A DNA stretch of 64,000 nucleotides. Origin: Candidatus Accumulibacter proximus. Its GTDB lineage: Bacteria > Pseudomonadota > Gammaproteobacteria > Burkholderiales > Rhodocyclaceae. The DNA lies in contig JADJMH010000040.1 of the NCBI GenBank assembly GCA_016709675.1, forward strand, positions 1-64,000, read 5' to 3'. Of this stretch, positions 9,631-17,669 are shown piece after piece (the first letter of the stretch is position 1; each line of letters begins with the position of its first letter). Below the pieces are notes generated by a model. The model ran no database searches. It saw nothing but the letters and a program-made list of their open reading frames with translations, and was not told where the DNA came from. Both the position numbers and the translations under genes were made by a program.

Positions 9631-9738
9631 TAGTGAAGTGAGATTGCGGTTCGGTAGCACTCGGCTTCTCCCCTTGTCTCCTCCACCCTCCTCCTTTGGT
9701 GTGGATTTAGCGCGGCTCGTTGAGCCGCGCTTTTTTTT
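9631..9738 (+). ncRNA. candidate trans-acting small RNA with anti-Shine-Dalgarno tracts
   Basis: A consensus promoter and a strong intrinsic terminator bracket about 108 bases with no ORF. The middle is a pyrimidine-rich, probably single-stranded run (about 9664-9697) containing CTCCTCC and CCTCCTCC, complementary to purine-rich ribosome binding sites. This architecture (short, own promoter, exposed CU-rich seed, terminal hairpin with U-tail) is that of translation-repressing, often Hfq-dependent, small RNAs. I do not recognise it as a named RNA. Confidence 0.55.
9709..9738 (+). terminator. intrinsic terminator
   Basis: Stem GCGCGGCTC / GAGCCGCGC (9710-9718 with 9722-9730), three-base loop, then eight T (9731-9738). 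It ends the small RNA. Confidence 0.85.
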
Positions 9739-9914
9739 GGTGCTGCCACACTCGTCGCCCTCTCCGTGCGAGAGTTGGCACCGCGACTACCATTGGCAAT
9801 CGAACCCCTGCCAGGCACCTGGACCTTGGCGTCACCGGCCGCCGCTCGCCGACCCGCGCCAGGCTCTGTCCGGCGCGCGAGAACGACTTTGACCGGCAGA
9901 TGGCGAAACAGCAA

Positions 9915-9944
9915 TTGACAGGTGTTGCAGACTTGAAATAAGAT
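9915..9944 (+). promoter_or_regulatory. promoter of rplM-rpsI
   Basis: TTGACA (9915-9920), 18-base spacer, TAAGAT (9939-9944). The rplM start codon follows about 35 bases after the expected transcription start. Confidence 0.55.
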
Positions 9945-9984
9945 GCCGGGCTTTCCGTTATCAGGCAAAAAGGACGGCGCTTTA

Positions 9985-10413
9985 ATGAAGACTTTCTCCG
10001 CCAAATCGCACGAAGTGACGCGCGAATGGCTTGTGGTTGATGGCACCGACAAGGTGCTCGGTCGCCTCGCGACCGAAATAGCTCGCCGCCTGCGTGGTAA
10101 ACACAAGCCCGAGTTCACTCCGCACGTAGATACCGGCGACTACATCATCGTCACCAACGTCGACAAGTTGCGCGTCACTGGCAACAAGGCTGAGGACAAG
10201 AAGTACTACCGCCATTCGGGCTATCCCGGAGGTATCTACGAAACCAACTTCACCAAGATGCAACAGCGTTTTCCGGGGCGAGTCCTTGAACAGGCCGTAA
10301 AGGGCATGCTCCCCAAGGGACCGCTCGGATATGCGATGCTCAAGAAAATGAAGTGCTACGCCGGCGCAACCCATCCGCACGCTGCCCAGCAGCCGAAGGT
10401 TCTCGAACTCTAA
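9985..10413 (+). CDS. rplM: 50S ribosomal protein L13
   Basis: A 142-residue protein, the standard bacterial length, MKTFSAKSHEVTREWLVVDG. It contains LGRLATEIARRLRGKHKPEF, the VTGNKAEDKKYYRHSGYPGG block and the C-terminal KCYAGATHPHAAQQP. It is an early-assembling protein of the large subunit. A longer reading from 9943 adds residues absent from the family. Nine bases separate it from rpsI, the conserved two-gene operon. Confidence 0.97.
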   Translation: MKTFSAKSHEVTREWLVVDGTDKVLGRLATEIARRLRGKHKPEFTPHVDTGDYIIVTNVDKLRVTGNKAEDKKYYRHSGYPGGIYETNFTKMQQRFPGRVLEQAVKGMLPKGPLGYAMLKKMKCYAGATHPHAAQQPKVLEL

Positions 10414-10422
10414 GAGGTCACA

Positions 10423-10815
10423 ATGGCTGACAATTACTTCTATGGCACGGGACGGCGGAAAAGCGCTGTGGCACGAGTCTTCATGAAACGCGGCGACGGC
10501 AAGTTCGTCGTCAATGGCAAACCCGTTGACGAGTTTTTCTCGCGCGTGACGGGGCGCATGATCGTTCGACAGCCGCTGCAGCTGATCGAACAGCTGACCG
10601 CCTTCGACATTCTGGTCAATGTCGCTGGCGGCGGTGAATCCGGGCAGGCTGGCGCTGTCCGGCACGGCATCACAAGAGCCTTGATTGCCTATGACGTTTC
10701 GCTCAAGCCGACACTCTCGAAAGCAGGCTTCGTCACTCGTGATGCCCGTGAAGTCGAGCGCAAGAAGGTGGGTTTTCACAAGGCACGCCGTCGCAAGCAG
10801 TTCTCCAAGCGCTAG
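10423..10815 (+). CDS. rpsI: 30S ribosomal protein S9
   Basis: A 130-residue protein starting MADNYFYGTGRRKSAVARVF and ending in the basic tail KKVGFHKARRRKQFSKR, which reaches the P-site tRNA in the ribosome. GGGESGQAGAVRHGITRAL is the family signature. It is the second gene of the rplM-rpsI operon and is followed by a terminator. Confidence 0.97.
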   Translation: MADNYFYGTGRRKSAVARVFMKRGDGKFVVNGKPVDEFFSRVTGRMIVRQPLQLIEQLTAFDILVNVAGGGESGQAGAVRHGITRALIAYDVSLKPTLSKAGFVTRDAREVERKKVGFHKARRRKQFSKR

Positions 10816-10839
10816 TCGGATCTCCTGTCGCACAGCGCG

Positions 10840-10863
10840 AAGCCGCCCCCGGGCGGCTTTTGT
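10840..10863 (+). terminator. intrinsic terminator after rpsI
   Basis: AAGCCGCCC and GGGCGGCTTTT form a stem with almost no loop, followed by T-rich sequence; it closes the ribosomal protein operon. Confidence 0.7.
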
Positions 10864-10911
10864 GTATTCGGCAGGCGGAGACTATCATTACAGGCCAACG
10901 CGGAGGCCCTC

Positions 10912-11940
10912 ATGATCACAGTCGGAATCGTCGGAGGCACTGGCTACACCGGTGTCGAACTGTTGCGTCTGCTGGCGCAACACACGGAAGTGCAGATCGT
11001 CGCCATCACCTCGCGGGGGGATGCGGGCACGGCTGTGGCGAGCATGTTTCCGAGCTTGCGCGGGCGGCTGAAGCTGAAGTTCGAGGATCCGGCGAGCGCC
11101 AATCTCCGGGCCTGCGATGTGGTTTTCTTCGCCACACCAAACGGTATAGCGATGGAACAGGCGCCGGCGCTGCTTGCCGCCGGCGTTCGCGTGATTGACC
11201 TCGCCGCCGATTTTCGCATCAGCAACGTTGCCGAGTGGAGCCAGTGGTACGGAATGCAGCATGCCAGCCCGGAGTGGGTGGCCAAGGCGGTCTATGGACT
11301 CCCGGAATACGATCGGGCAGCCATTCGGAACGCCCATCTGGTTGCCAACCCGGGATGTTACCCGACGGCGGTGCAGCTGGGCTTCATGCCACTGCTTGAG
11401 GCCGGCCTGGTGGAGCTGGACCATCTCGTGGCGGACGTCAAATCGGGCGTTTCCGGTGCCGGACGAAAGGCTGAGATCCCGGCGCTTTTCTCGGAAGCAG
11501 CCGACAATTTCAAGGCCTACGCCGTCCCCGGACACCGACATCTGCCGGAAATCCGGCAGGGCTTGTCGAGGATCGCCGGAGGCCCTGTCGGCTTGACCTT
11601 CGTACCACACCTGACACCCATGATCCGCGGCATTCACGCAACGCTCTACGCGCGCATCAAGCGTGCGGCCGATTTCCAGGCGCTGTTCGAGGAACGTTAC
11701 CGGAGAGAACCGTTTGTCGATGTCCTGCCGCCAGGCTCGCATCCCGATACGCGCTCGGTGCGGGCAGCCAATATCTGCCGCATCGCAGTGCACCGTCCGC
11801 AGGGAGGCGACGTGGTGGTCGTGCTTGCGGTGATCGACAACCTGGTGAAAGGCGCTGCTGGGCAGGCGGTGCAGAACCTGAACATCATGTTTGGCCTGCC
11901 CGAAGGTGAAGGTCTGCGGCAACTGGCGGTACTTCCCTGA
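10912..11940 (+). CDS. argC: N-acetyl-gamma-glutamyl-phosphate reductase
   Basis: A 342-residue NADPH-dependent reductase catalysing the third step of arginine synthesis. The Rossmann motif GIVGGTGYTGVELLRLL opens the protein, the catalytic cysteine is C149 in VANPGCYPTA, and the histidine of PGHRHLPEIRQ and the C-terminal DNLVKGAAGQAVQNLN are conserved. Length is typical for the single-domain type. It stands alone after the ribosomal operon. Confidence 0.95.
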   Translation: MITVGIVGGTGYTGVELLRLLAQHTEVQIVAITSRGDAGTAVASMFPSLRGRLKLKFEDPASANLRACDVVFFATPNGIAMEQAPALLAAGVRVIDLAADFRISNVAEWSQWYGMQHASPEWVAKAVYGLPEYDRAAIRNAHLVANPGCYPTAVQLGFMPLLEAGLVELDHLVADVKSGVSGAGRKAEIPALFSEAADNFKAYAVPGHRHLPEIRQGLSRIAGGPVGLTFVPHLTPMIRGIHATLYARIKRAADFQALFEERYRREPFVDVLPPGSHPDTRSVRAANICRIAVHRPQGGDVVVVLAVIDNLVKGAAGQAVQNLNIMFGLPEGEGLRQLAVLP

Positions 11941-12385
11941 CCTTGAAAGGCCCTCGACAGCACTCTCAATCGACGCATCGGAGTTTTCACGTCAAGGGAC
12001 TGCCGCCTGCCATCAATGCTATCATCACCCGGACATCACGGGTTGAAAGAAGATCCCCGACTCTCTTGCCTGGCTGCCGGAACATCAATGAGGAGTCGAG
12101 GGTATCGGTCGTCGACAACCGTCGCTGCTGGAGGCGAACGAACCTCTGCTCAGCAAGCACACGGTTGTTGCTCGAAGTAGCGGCAAGCGGATTTTGGAAC
12201 TCCTCTTGAATACGTGTGTCAGATTTGACGTTGAATGTTGCCCCGCTGGAATGTATCAACACGCGTCCGCAGTGAACGGCAGGTGGTCGACTCATCGGGC
12301 GCTGAAATCGTCGATTTGAGAACAACTGCCGATAACCGGCCCCGCCTGGAACAGGCTCTAACCGCAGATTTTGGAGAATAGCGTA
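11941..12385. other. intergenic region between argC and erpA
   Basis: About 445 bases without a supportable ORF. It presumably holds the erpA promoter, but no convincing -35/-10 pair or Fe-S regulator site could be fixed by eye. Confidence 0.4.
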
Positions 12386-12736
12386 ATGAATGTAGCAACC
12401 GAAATGCCGATGCCGTTTGTTTTCACCGATAGTGCCGCCGGCAAGGTGAAAGAGTTGATCGAAGAAGAAGGGAACCCGGACCTGAAACTGCGCGTGTTTG
12501 TCACCGGCGGCGGCTGCTCGGGTTTCCAGTATGGCTTTACCTTTGACGAGGTGGCCAATGACGATGACACAGCCCTGCAGAAGAACGGCGTGACCCTACT
12601 GGTCGACCCGATGAGCTACCAGTATCTGGTTGGCGCCGAAATCGATTACACGGAGGGGCTGGAGGGGTCGCAGTTCGTGATCAAGAACCCGAACGCGTCT
12701 TCCACCTGCGGCTGCGGATCCTCGTTCTCGGTATAG
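12386..12736 (+). CDS. erpA: iron-sulfur cluster insertion protein ErpA
   Basis: A 116-residue A-type Fe-S carrier that passes clusters to target apoproteins. The three ligand cysteines are C44 (GGGCSGFQYG), C108 and C110 (TCGCGSSF). The ATG at 12386 is preceded by TTGGAG; the earlier in-frame TTG at 12371 is within the ribosome binding region. The position after argC and before heme A synthesis genes is common in betaproteobacteria. Confidence 0.95.
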   Translation: MNVATEMPMPFVFTDSAAGKVKELIEEEGNPDLKLRVFVTGGGCSGFQYGFTFDEVANDDDTALQKNGVTLLVDPMSYQYLVGAEIDYTEGLEGSQFVIKNPNASSTCGCGSSFSV

Positions 12737-12744
12737 CCCCTGGC

Positions 12745-12774
12745 GGCAGGACCGGCGACGCGGCCAGTCCTGCC
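12745..12774. terminator. hairpin between convergent erpA and the COX15-like gene
   Basis: Arms GGCAGGAC (12745-12752) and GTCCTGCC (12767-12774) with additional inner GGC/GCC pairing. It sits exactly between two convergent stop codons; no T-run, so probably bidirectional and imperfect. Confidence 0.45.
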
Positions 12775-12787
12775 TATATATGGTGAC

Positions 12788-13747
12788 TCACACGGCAGCC
12801 GTTTCCTTTTTGTCCGTCCACGGTTGCCGTCTGAGTAACGTCGCAACGCTCGCCAGCAACGCTGCGGCGCCCACGTCATGGCTCACGGCCAGCCACAGAT
12901 TGAAACCGCTGAGCACGGCCAGGCTGCCCAGAGCAATTTCGACTACCAGCAGGAGCAGCAAGACCCACGCCGCATGCCGCCGCGCGTCATCAGCCAGCGC
13001 CTGCAGTGCCGCCGCACCAAGCAGAAGGAGCGTGGCGAGAGCGCTGTAGTGGTGCAGAAGATGCAGGGTGGCGCCGCCCGGGTCGCCTGCGGTTGGTGTA
13101 GTGGCGAGGACAGCGAAAGGCTCTAGCGCTGCCCAGTCGTCCGCGCCGGGCCACCACCTGCCGCCGCAATCCGGAAACGAAGCGCAGGCAAGCGCCGCGT
13201 AGCTGGCACCCATCAGGGCGCCCAGGATCACAGTAACCGACAGCGCCGCCGCTCCCAGGCGCAGTGTCCTTGTCGGCGCGGCGTGGCTGTGCAGCGTCGA
13301 CCCCGGACTGCTGGCCAGAACCACTCGCCAGGAGAAGGTCACCAGACCGAGGCCGCCCATGATGTTCAAAAACCCGACCAGCGTCAGCCTCGGATCCGAA
13401 CTCCAGATACCGAGTGCGGAGAGCAGCAGCATCAGCAAGAGGAGGAGCGTCGCCGGACCCGCTGCCGACTCGATCGACGGCCGACGCCAGCACTGCCAGA
13501 CCAGAGCACAGGCCAGCACCAGAGAAATGGAAGCGACCGCACGATGCAGCAGGCGAACGACTCCGAAATGCAGTTCCCCTGGTTCGCTGGCCAGCAGCCT
13601 GCCGTAACAGGCGGGCCAGTCGGCACAGCCAAGGCCGGCTCCGTCAAGACGAAGGTAGGCGCTGAGCAACACGACCATCAGGGAAAGTGCGGTTAGCAGG
13701 AATGCCGTCGCCCGGATCGTTCGCAAGCGCAGGCCGGCGCTCGCCAT
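12788..13747 (-). CDS. second COX15/CtaA-family protein
   Basis: A 319-residue membrane protein with about eight helices. Conserved histidines typical of heme A synthase are present in VRLLHRAVAS, LHLLHHYSAL and LAVSHDVG, and there is a Cys pair in LGCADWPACYG. It overlaps the larger COX15 gene by one base and follows it in the same operon. Heme A synthase oxidises the methyl group of heme O to a formyl group. Having two paralogues in tandem suggests one may be structural, regulatory, or dedicated to the unusual heme-copper enzyme encoded divergently. Confidence 0.82.
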   Translation of the reverse strand: MASAGLRLRTIRATAFLLTALSLMVVLLSAYLRLDGAGLGCADWPACYGRLLASEPGELHFGVVRLLHRAVASISLVLACALVWQCWRRPSIESAAGPATLLLLLMLLLSALGIWSSDPRLTLVGFLNIMGGLGLVTFSWRVVLASSPGSTLHSHAAPTRTLRLGAAALSVTVILGALMGASYAALACASFPDCGGRWWPGADDWAALEPFAVLATTPTAGDPGGATLHLLHHYSALATLLLLGAAALQALADDARRHAAWVLLLLLVVEIALGSLAVLSGFNLWLAVSHDVGAAALLASVATLLRRQPWTDKKETAAV

Positions 13748-14796
13748 CAGGTGGTGCGGCCAGCGGCCGGCGCCAGCCGCAGTTCATGATTCAACCACAG
13801 CAGCAGACCCAGGACGACCATGGCCCCCCCCTGATGCGCGGCGCCCAGACCGACGGGAACCGCCAGCAGCAGCGTGGCGATGCCGAGCCCGATCTGGACG
13901 AACAACGCCACGAGCAACACCGTTGCCACTCGGCGAGCCGTACTGGACACGGCGGCGGATCGGATCTTCCACCAGAACCAGGGCAAGAGAAAAGCCAGCA
14001 GCCACGCTCCCAGGCGGTGGTCAAACTGGACCAGCGCCATGTTGTTGAAGAAATTGAGGTACCACGGATCGATAATGAAGCTCTCGGGCGGCAGCAGGTG
14101 CCCGTTCATCAGCGGAAAGGTATTGTAGGCCTTGCCGGCGCGAATGCCAGCGACCAGACCGCCGCTGACGACCATGTAGCCGACCACGATGGCCAGCCAG
14201 AAGCCAATGCGCTGCAATTGTCGCAACCCCGCGCCGTGAGCTGAACGGGCTCGCTCGGCAAGCAGGCCGAGCGCCACCCAGAACATCGCGACAAAGATCA
14301 GGAAAGCCAGCGACAAATGCGCGGTCAGGCGATAGTGACTGACCCGCGGATCGTCCACCAGCCCGCTCTTGACCATGTACCAGCCCATCGCTCCCTGCAG
14401 CCCCCCGAGGATGAAGATCCCCAGCAACTTCGGCACCAGCGACGGTTCGATCTTGCCCCGCAGCCAGAAGTAAAGGAAAGGCAGCAGGAAGACGACGCCG
14501 ATCAGCCGCCCCAGGACGCGGTGCCAGTACTCCCAGAAGAAGATCCCCTTGAACTCGTCGAGCGTCATCTGGTGATTGACCTGCTGGTATTCCGGTGTCT
14601 TCTTGTATTTCTCGAAGGTCTCGTCCCATTCCGCCTGATCGAGCGGCGGGATGATGCCAACAATTGGCTGCCATTCGACGATCGACAGGCCGGAATGGGT
14701 CAGCCGAGTTACACCTCCGACCACGAGAATGCCGAAGACCATGGCACTGCAGATCAACAACCAGAGCGCAACCTGTCGGCGGGCGACTTTATCCAT
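13747..14796 (-). CDS. ctaA: heme A synthase (COX15/CtaA)
   Basis: A 349-residue polytopic membrane protein beginning MDKVARRQVALWLLICSAMV. COX15 landmarks are GGVTRLTHSGLSIVEW, FKGIFFWEYWHRVLGR with a heme-binding His, HYRLTAHLSLAF, FDHRLGAWLLA and AAHQGGAMVVLG. It converts heme O to heme A using the product of ctaB. It is divergent from the respiratory operon; the 297-bp intergenic region contains FNR-type boxes. Confidence 0.93.
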   Translation of the reverse strand: MDKVARRQVALWLLICSAMVFGILVVGGVTRLTHSGLSIVEWQPIVGIIPPLDQAEWDETFEKYKKTPEYQQVNHQMTLDEFKGIFFWEYWHRVLGRLIGVVFLLPFLYFWLRGKIEPSLVPKLLGIFILGGLQGAMGWYMVKSGLVDDPRVSHYRLTAHLSLAFLIFVAMFWVALGLLAERARSAHGAGLRQLQRIGFWLAIVVGYMVVSGGLVAGIRAGKAYNTFPLMNGHLLPPESFIIDPWYLNFFNNMALVQFDHRLGAWLLAFLLPWFWWKIRSAAVSSTARRVATVLLVALFVQIGLGIATLLLAVPVGLGAAHQGGAMVVLGLLLWLNHELRLAPAAGRTT

Positions 14797-14955
14797 GATG
14801 GGTGACCGGGAAACGGAAAGGGGACGAAGGCGCGAATTATAGGCCCTTTGCCCTGCACACCGAAGGCCATGCAGACTGCGACCAACAGCCGCAGCCGCAG
14901 CGCTGCAGTGCCGATGTTTGCTGGCTTTGCGGACAGTTTCCGGGTTTCCCCGTTC

Positions 14956-14974
14956 TTGACTTGAATCAAATCAA
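14956..14974 (+). promoter_or_regulatory. two overlapping FNR/DNR-type boxes
   Basis: TTGACTTGAATCAA (14956-14969) fits TTGAY-N4-RTCAA. A second match TTGAATCAAATCAA overlaps it (14961-14974). A TATTCT -10 candidate lies at 14993-14998, so the first box is centred about 42 bases before the likely start near 15005, the classic activator position for FNR/CRP-family regulators. This predicts induction by low oxygen or nitric oxide of the operon starting at 15094. Confidence 0.72.
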
Positions 14975-15093
14975 TTGCCTGCCGCCTGCAGGTATTCTTC
15001 GGGCAATTGTGCCTCGACAGGCCAAGGAATTCCGGTTTTTCCGCAACTTGCCATGCGCCGAGAGCGCCAATCAGTGATCTGGAGGAAACACAA

Positions 15094-15243
15094 ATGGCCG
15101 ACAACAACGATGACGACATTCCGTTCATGCAGAGACTGCTGGACAACCACTTCCTGCTTCTCTTCCTCGGCGTCGCGTCACCGGGGCTGCTCTACATCCT
15201 GTGGGGCATCATCGACATCATGAACACGCCGGTCGCCAGGTAA
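15094..15243 (+). CDS. 49-residue membrane protein, probable accessory subunit of the heme-copper enzyme
   Basis: Short protein MADNNDDDIPFMQRLLDNHF followed by one transmembrane helix (LLLFLGVASPGLLYILWGII) and a short tail. The start at 15094 is preceded by GGAGGAAACAC. It stands directly before the CuA subunit gene, the place occupied by the single-helix subunit IIa in ba3-type oxidases. No catalytic residues are expected. Assignment rests on size, topology and context. Confidence 0.72.
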   Translation: MADNNDDDIPFMQRLLDNHFLLLFLGVASPGLLYILWGIIDIMNTPVAR

Positions 15244-15273
15244 GCCAATCAGCCACATCAGGGAGAGACAAAT

Positions 15274-15822
15274 ATGAGTGCAATTCTGCCGCCGTCGGAT
15301 CGGCTCTGGTGGAAGCAACCCATCGACAAGGTCGAATGGGCATGGATCGCGATCGCCTTCGTCTGGGGGATGGTGATGTTCGTGATGATGATTTACTGGC
15401 ACGTCTACGGTAAGCAGAACCTCTCCAACGAGGCCTACAAGACGACCCCGGAGATGTTCGCTGCCAAGGCGGAGAAATTCATCGCCGAAAACACCATCCG
15501 CAAAGAAACAGGCCTGAATGGCGAGGAAATCCCGGTTGTCAAGGTTCCGGCCGGTGGCGCGGGCTACCTGATCGCGCGCCTGTGGAACTGGTACCCGATC
15601 CTCGAACTGGAAGCGGGCAAGGAGTACAAGATCCATCTTTCCTCGGTGGACTACAACCACGGTTTTTCGCTGCAGCCGGTCAACATCAATATCCAGGTCA
15701 TTCCCGGCTATGAACACGTGGTCAAGATGACCCCGACCAAGGCAGGCACTTACGCCATCGTCTGTAACGAATACTGCGGCATCGGTCACCATTCGATGCT
15801 TGGCCGTATCTACGTGAAATAA
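15274..15822 (+). CDS. heme-copper enzyme subunit II with CuA site (ba3-type/eNOR-type)
   Basis: A 182-residue protein with one N-terminal helix (about residues 22-42) and a cupredoxin domain outside. All CuA ligands are present: H129 (DYNHGF), C164, E166, C168, H172 and M175 (CNEYCGIGHHSM). An insertion of about 45 residues (about 55-100) lies between helix and cupredoxin core, longer than in classical ba3 subunit II. It accepts electrons from cytochrome c or a cupredoxin and passes them to subunit I, encoded 15 bp downstream. Confidence 0.88.
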   Translation: MSAILPPSDRLWWKQPIDKVEWAWIAIAFVWGMVMFVMMIYWHVYGKQNLSNEAYKTTPEMFAAKAEKFIAENTIRKETGLNGEEIPVVKVPAGGAGYLIARLWNWYPILELEAGKEYKIHLSSVDYNHGFSLQPVNINIQVIPGYEHVVKMTPTKAGTYAIVCNEYCGIGHHSMLGRIYVK

Positions 15823-15837
15823 GGGGGGAATCAATAG

Positions 15838-17532
15838 ATGGCAACGACTTACCGCACCTGTCCCGTCTCCGGACTGCAATTCGAGGACCAGGCCGAGAAG
15901 CTGATGCGCTGGAACGCCGTCGCCGGCGTCCTCTGGCTGCTGGTCGGCGGCATCACCGCCCTGCTGGTGATCCTCACCCGCTGGCCAGCGATCAAGCTGC
16001 TTCCGGCAGACCAGTTCTACCTGATCCTCACCGCCCACGGCATCGACATGCTGATCCTGTGGATCCTGTTTTTTGAAATGGCTGTGCTCTACTTCGCCTC
16101 ATCGACCCTGCTCAGATGCCGACTGGCCACACCGAAGATCGCCTGGCTCGGCTTCTGGCTGATGGTCGTCGGCGGCATCATGACCAATGTCGCCATCTTC
16201 CAGGGCGAGTCGAGCGTCATGTTCACCTCCTATGTGCCGATGCAGGCAGCGTGGCACTTCTACCTTGGCATCATCCTGGTCGCCGTCGGCGCTCTGCTCG
16301 GTACCGCAGTGTTCTTCGGCACGCTGGTCGTCGCCAAGAAGGACAAGACCTACCAGGGCTCGCTGCCGTTGGTCACGTTCGGCGCGCTGACCGCCGCGAT
16401 CATCGCCACCTTCACCATCCTCGCCGGCGCCGGTATCCTGATCCCGACCTTCTTCTGGTCGGTCGGCCTGATCAAGGAAATCGACGCGCAGTTGTACCGC
16501 ATGGTGTGGTGGGGACTGGGGCACTCGTCGCAGCAGATCAACGTCGCCGCGCACGTCTCGGTCTGGTACCTGACCGCTGCCGTGATCTTCGGCGCCAAGC
16601 CGCTGTCCGAGAAAGTGTCGCGCTTCGCCTTCCTGCTCTACATCCTGTTCCTGCAACTGGCGAGCGCGCACCACCTGCTCTCCGACCCGGGCATGAGCGC
16701 CGAGTGGAAGGTGCTCAACACCTCCTACTTCATGTACTTCGCGGTCATGGCGTCGATGATCCACGGCTTCACGGTTCCCGGCGCGATCGAGGCCGCGCAG
16801 CGGCGCAAGGGCTACACCAACGGCCTCTTCGAATGGTTGCGCAAGGCGCCCTGGGGCAACCCGGTGTTCTCAGGCATGTTCATCTCGCTGGTCAGCTTTG
16901 GCTTCCTCGGTGGCATCTCGGGCGTCGTGCTCGGTACCGAGCAGATCAACATGCTGATGCACAACACCTTCTACGTTCCGGGTCACTTCCACACGACGGT
17001 CGTCACCGGCACCACGCTGGCCTTCATGGCGATCACCTACCTCCTGGTGCCGGTGCTCTTCCGGCGCGAAATGATCCTGCCGAAGCTCTGCCAGATCCAG
17101 CCCTACCTGTTCGGCATCAGCATGTCGGTGCTCGGCCTGGTGATGATGGGCGCCGGTACGCTGGGCGTTTCCCGCCGGCACTGGGACATGGCCTTCTCCG
17201 GCGCGCCGTTCCAGTATGAATGGCCGGGTGCCGCCTACCTGATGATGGGTCTGACCGGCATCTTCGGTGTCCTCGCGGTGATTGGCGGTGGCCTGTGGAT
17301 CCTGCTCGTCGTCGGTTCGCTGCTGTTCGGCAAGAAGCTTGATGGCGGCAAGGTCTCCGACCGGCCGACGCCGATCCCGCCGAGCACGCAGGCGGCTTCA
17401 GCCGTGGCGCATGGCAGCGACCACGTCGGCGTTCCCGGAACGGTGGTTCTGGCGCTGCTGCTCTTCGTCTGCTTCGTCCTCTACTACTTCGTCAACTGGA
17501 AATACCTGTCCGAAGTCTGGCTGCTGAGCTGA
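15838..17532 (+). CDS. heme-copper superfamily subunit I, B-family-like, lacking the active-site Tyr; possible nitric oxide reductase
   Basis: A 564-residue, 12-13-helix protein. Heme and CuB histidines are present: H67 (LTAHGIDM), H229 (WWGLGHSSQQ), H278/H279 (SAHHLLSDPG), H383 and H385 (PGHFHTT). In oxygen reductases of the A and B families helix VI reads His-x3-Tyr, the Tyr cross-linking to the CuB histidine. Here residue 233 is Gln, and no nearby Tyr substitutes. Overall similarity is to ba3-type oxidases, and automatic pipelines would say cytochrome c oxidase subunit I. The missing Tyr and the FNR/DNR boxes suggest a CuA-containing nitric oxide reductase related to B-family oxidases. Oxidase activity cannot be excluded from sequence alone. 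Confidence 0.85.
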   Translation: MATTYRTCPVSGLQFEDQAEKLMRWNAVAGVLWLLVGGITALLVILTRWPAIKLLPADQFYLILTAHGIDMLILWILFFEMAVLYFASSTLLRCRLATPKIAWLGFWLMVVGGIMTNVAIFQGESSVMFTSYVPMQAAWHFYLGIILVAVGALLGTAVFFGTLVVAKKDKTYQGSLPLVTFGALTAAIIATFTILAGAGILIPTFFWSVGLIKEIDAQLYRMVWWGLGHSSQQINVAAHVSVWYLTAAVIFGAKPLSEKVSRFAFLLYILFLQLASAHHLLSDPGMSAEWKVLNTSYFMYFAVMASMIHGFTVPGAIEAAQRRKGYTNGLFEWLRKAPWGNPVFSGMFISLVSFGFLGGISGVVLGTEQINMLMHNTFYVPGHFHTTVVTGTTLAFMAITYLLVPVLFRREMILPKLCQIQPYLFGISMSVLGLVMMGAGTLGVSRRHWDMAFSGAPFQYEWPGAAYLMMGLTGIFGVLAVIGGGLWILLVVGSLLFGKKLDGGKVSDRPTPIPPSTQAASAVAHGSDHVGVPGTVVLALLLFVCFVLYYFVNWKYLSEVWLLS

Positions 17533-17669
17533 TCCGCCCACCTCCCCCGCGCCGCAAGGCACGGGGGCCTGCCTCAATCGGGCCTCGACCACAGGCTCGA
17601 TTCAAGCAGGTCCGACCCCGACCCGATCGTCCAATCGTCCGCCAACTGATCGCCACGCTATCGACGCCA

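Noticed and set aside
9415..9660. 81-codon minus-strand ORF in the AT-rich region before rplM
   Set aside because: No ribosome binding site or family, and it crosses the promoter and small RNA.
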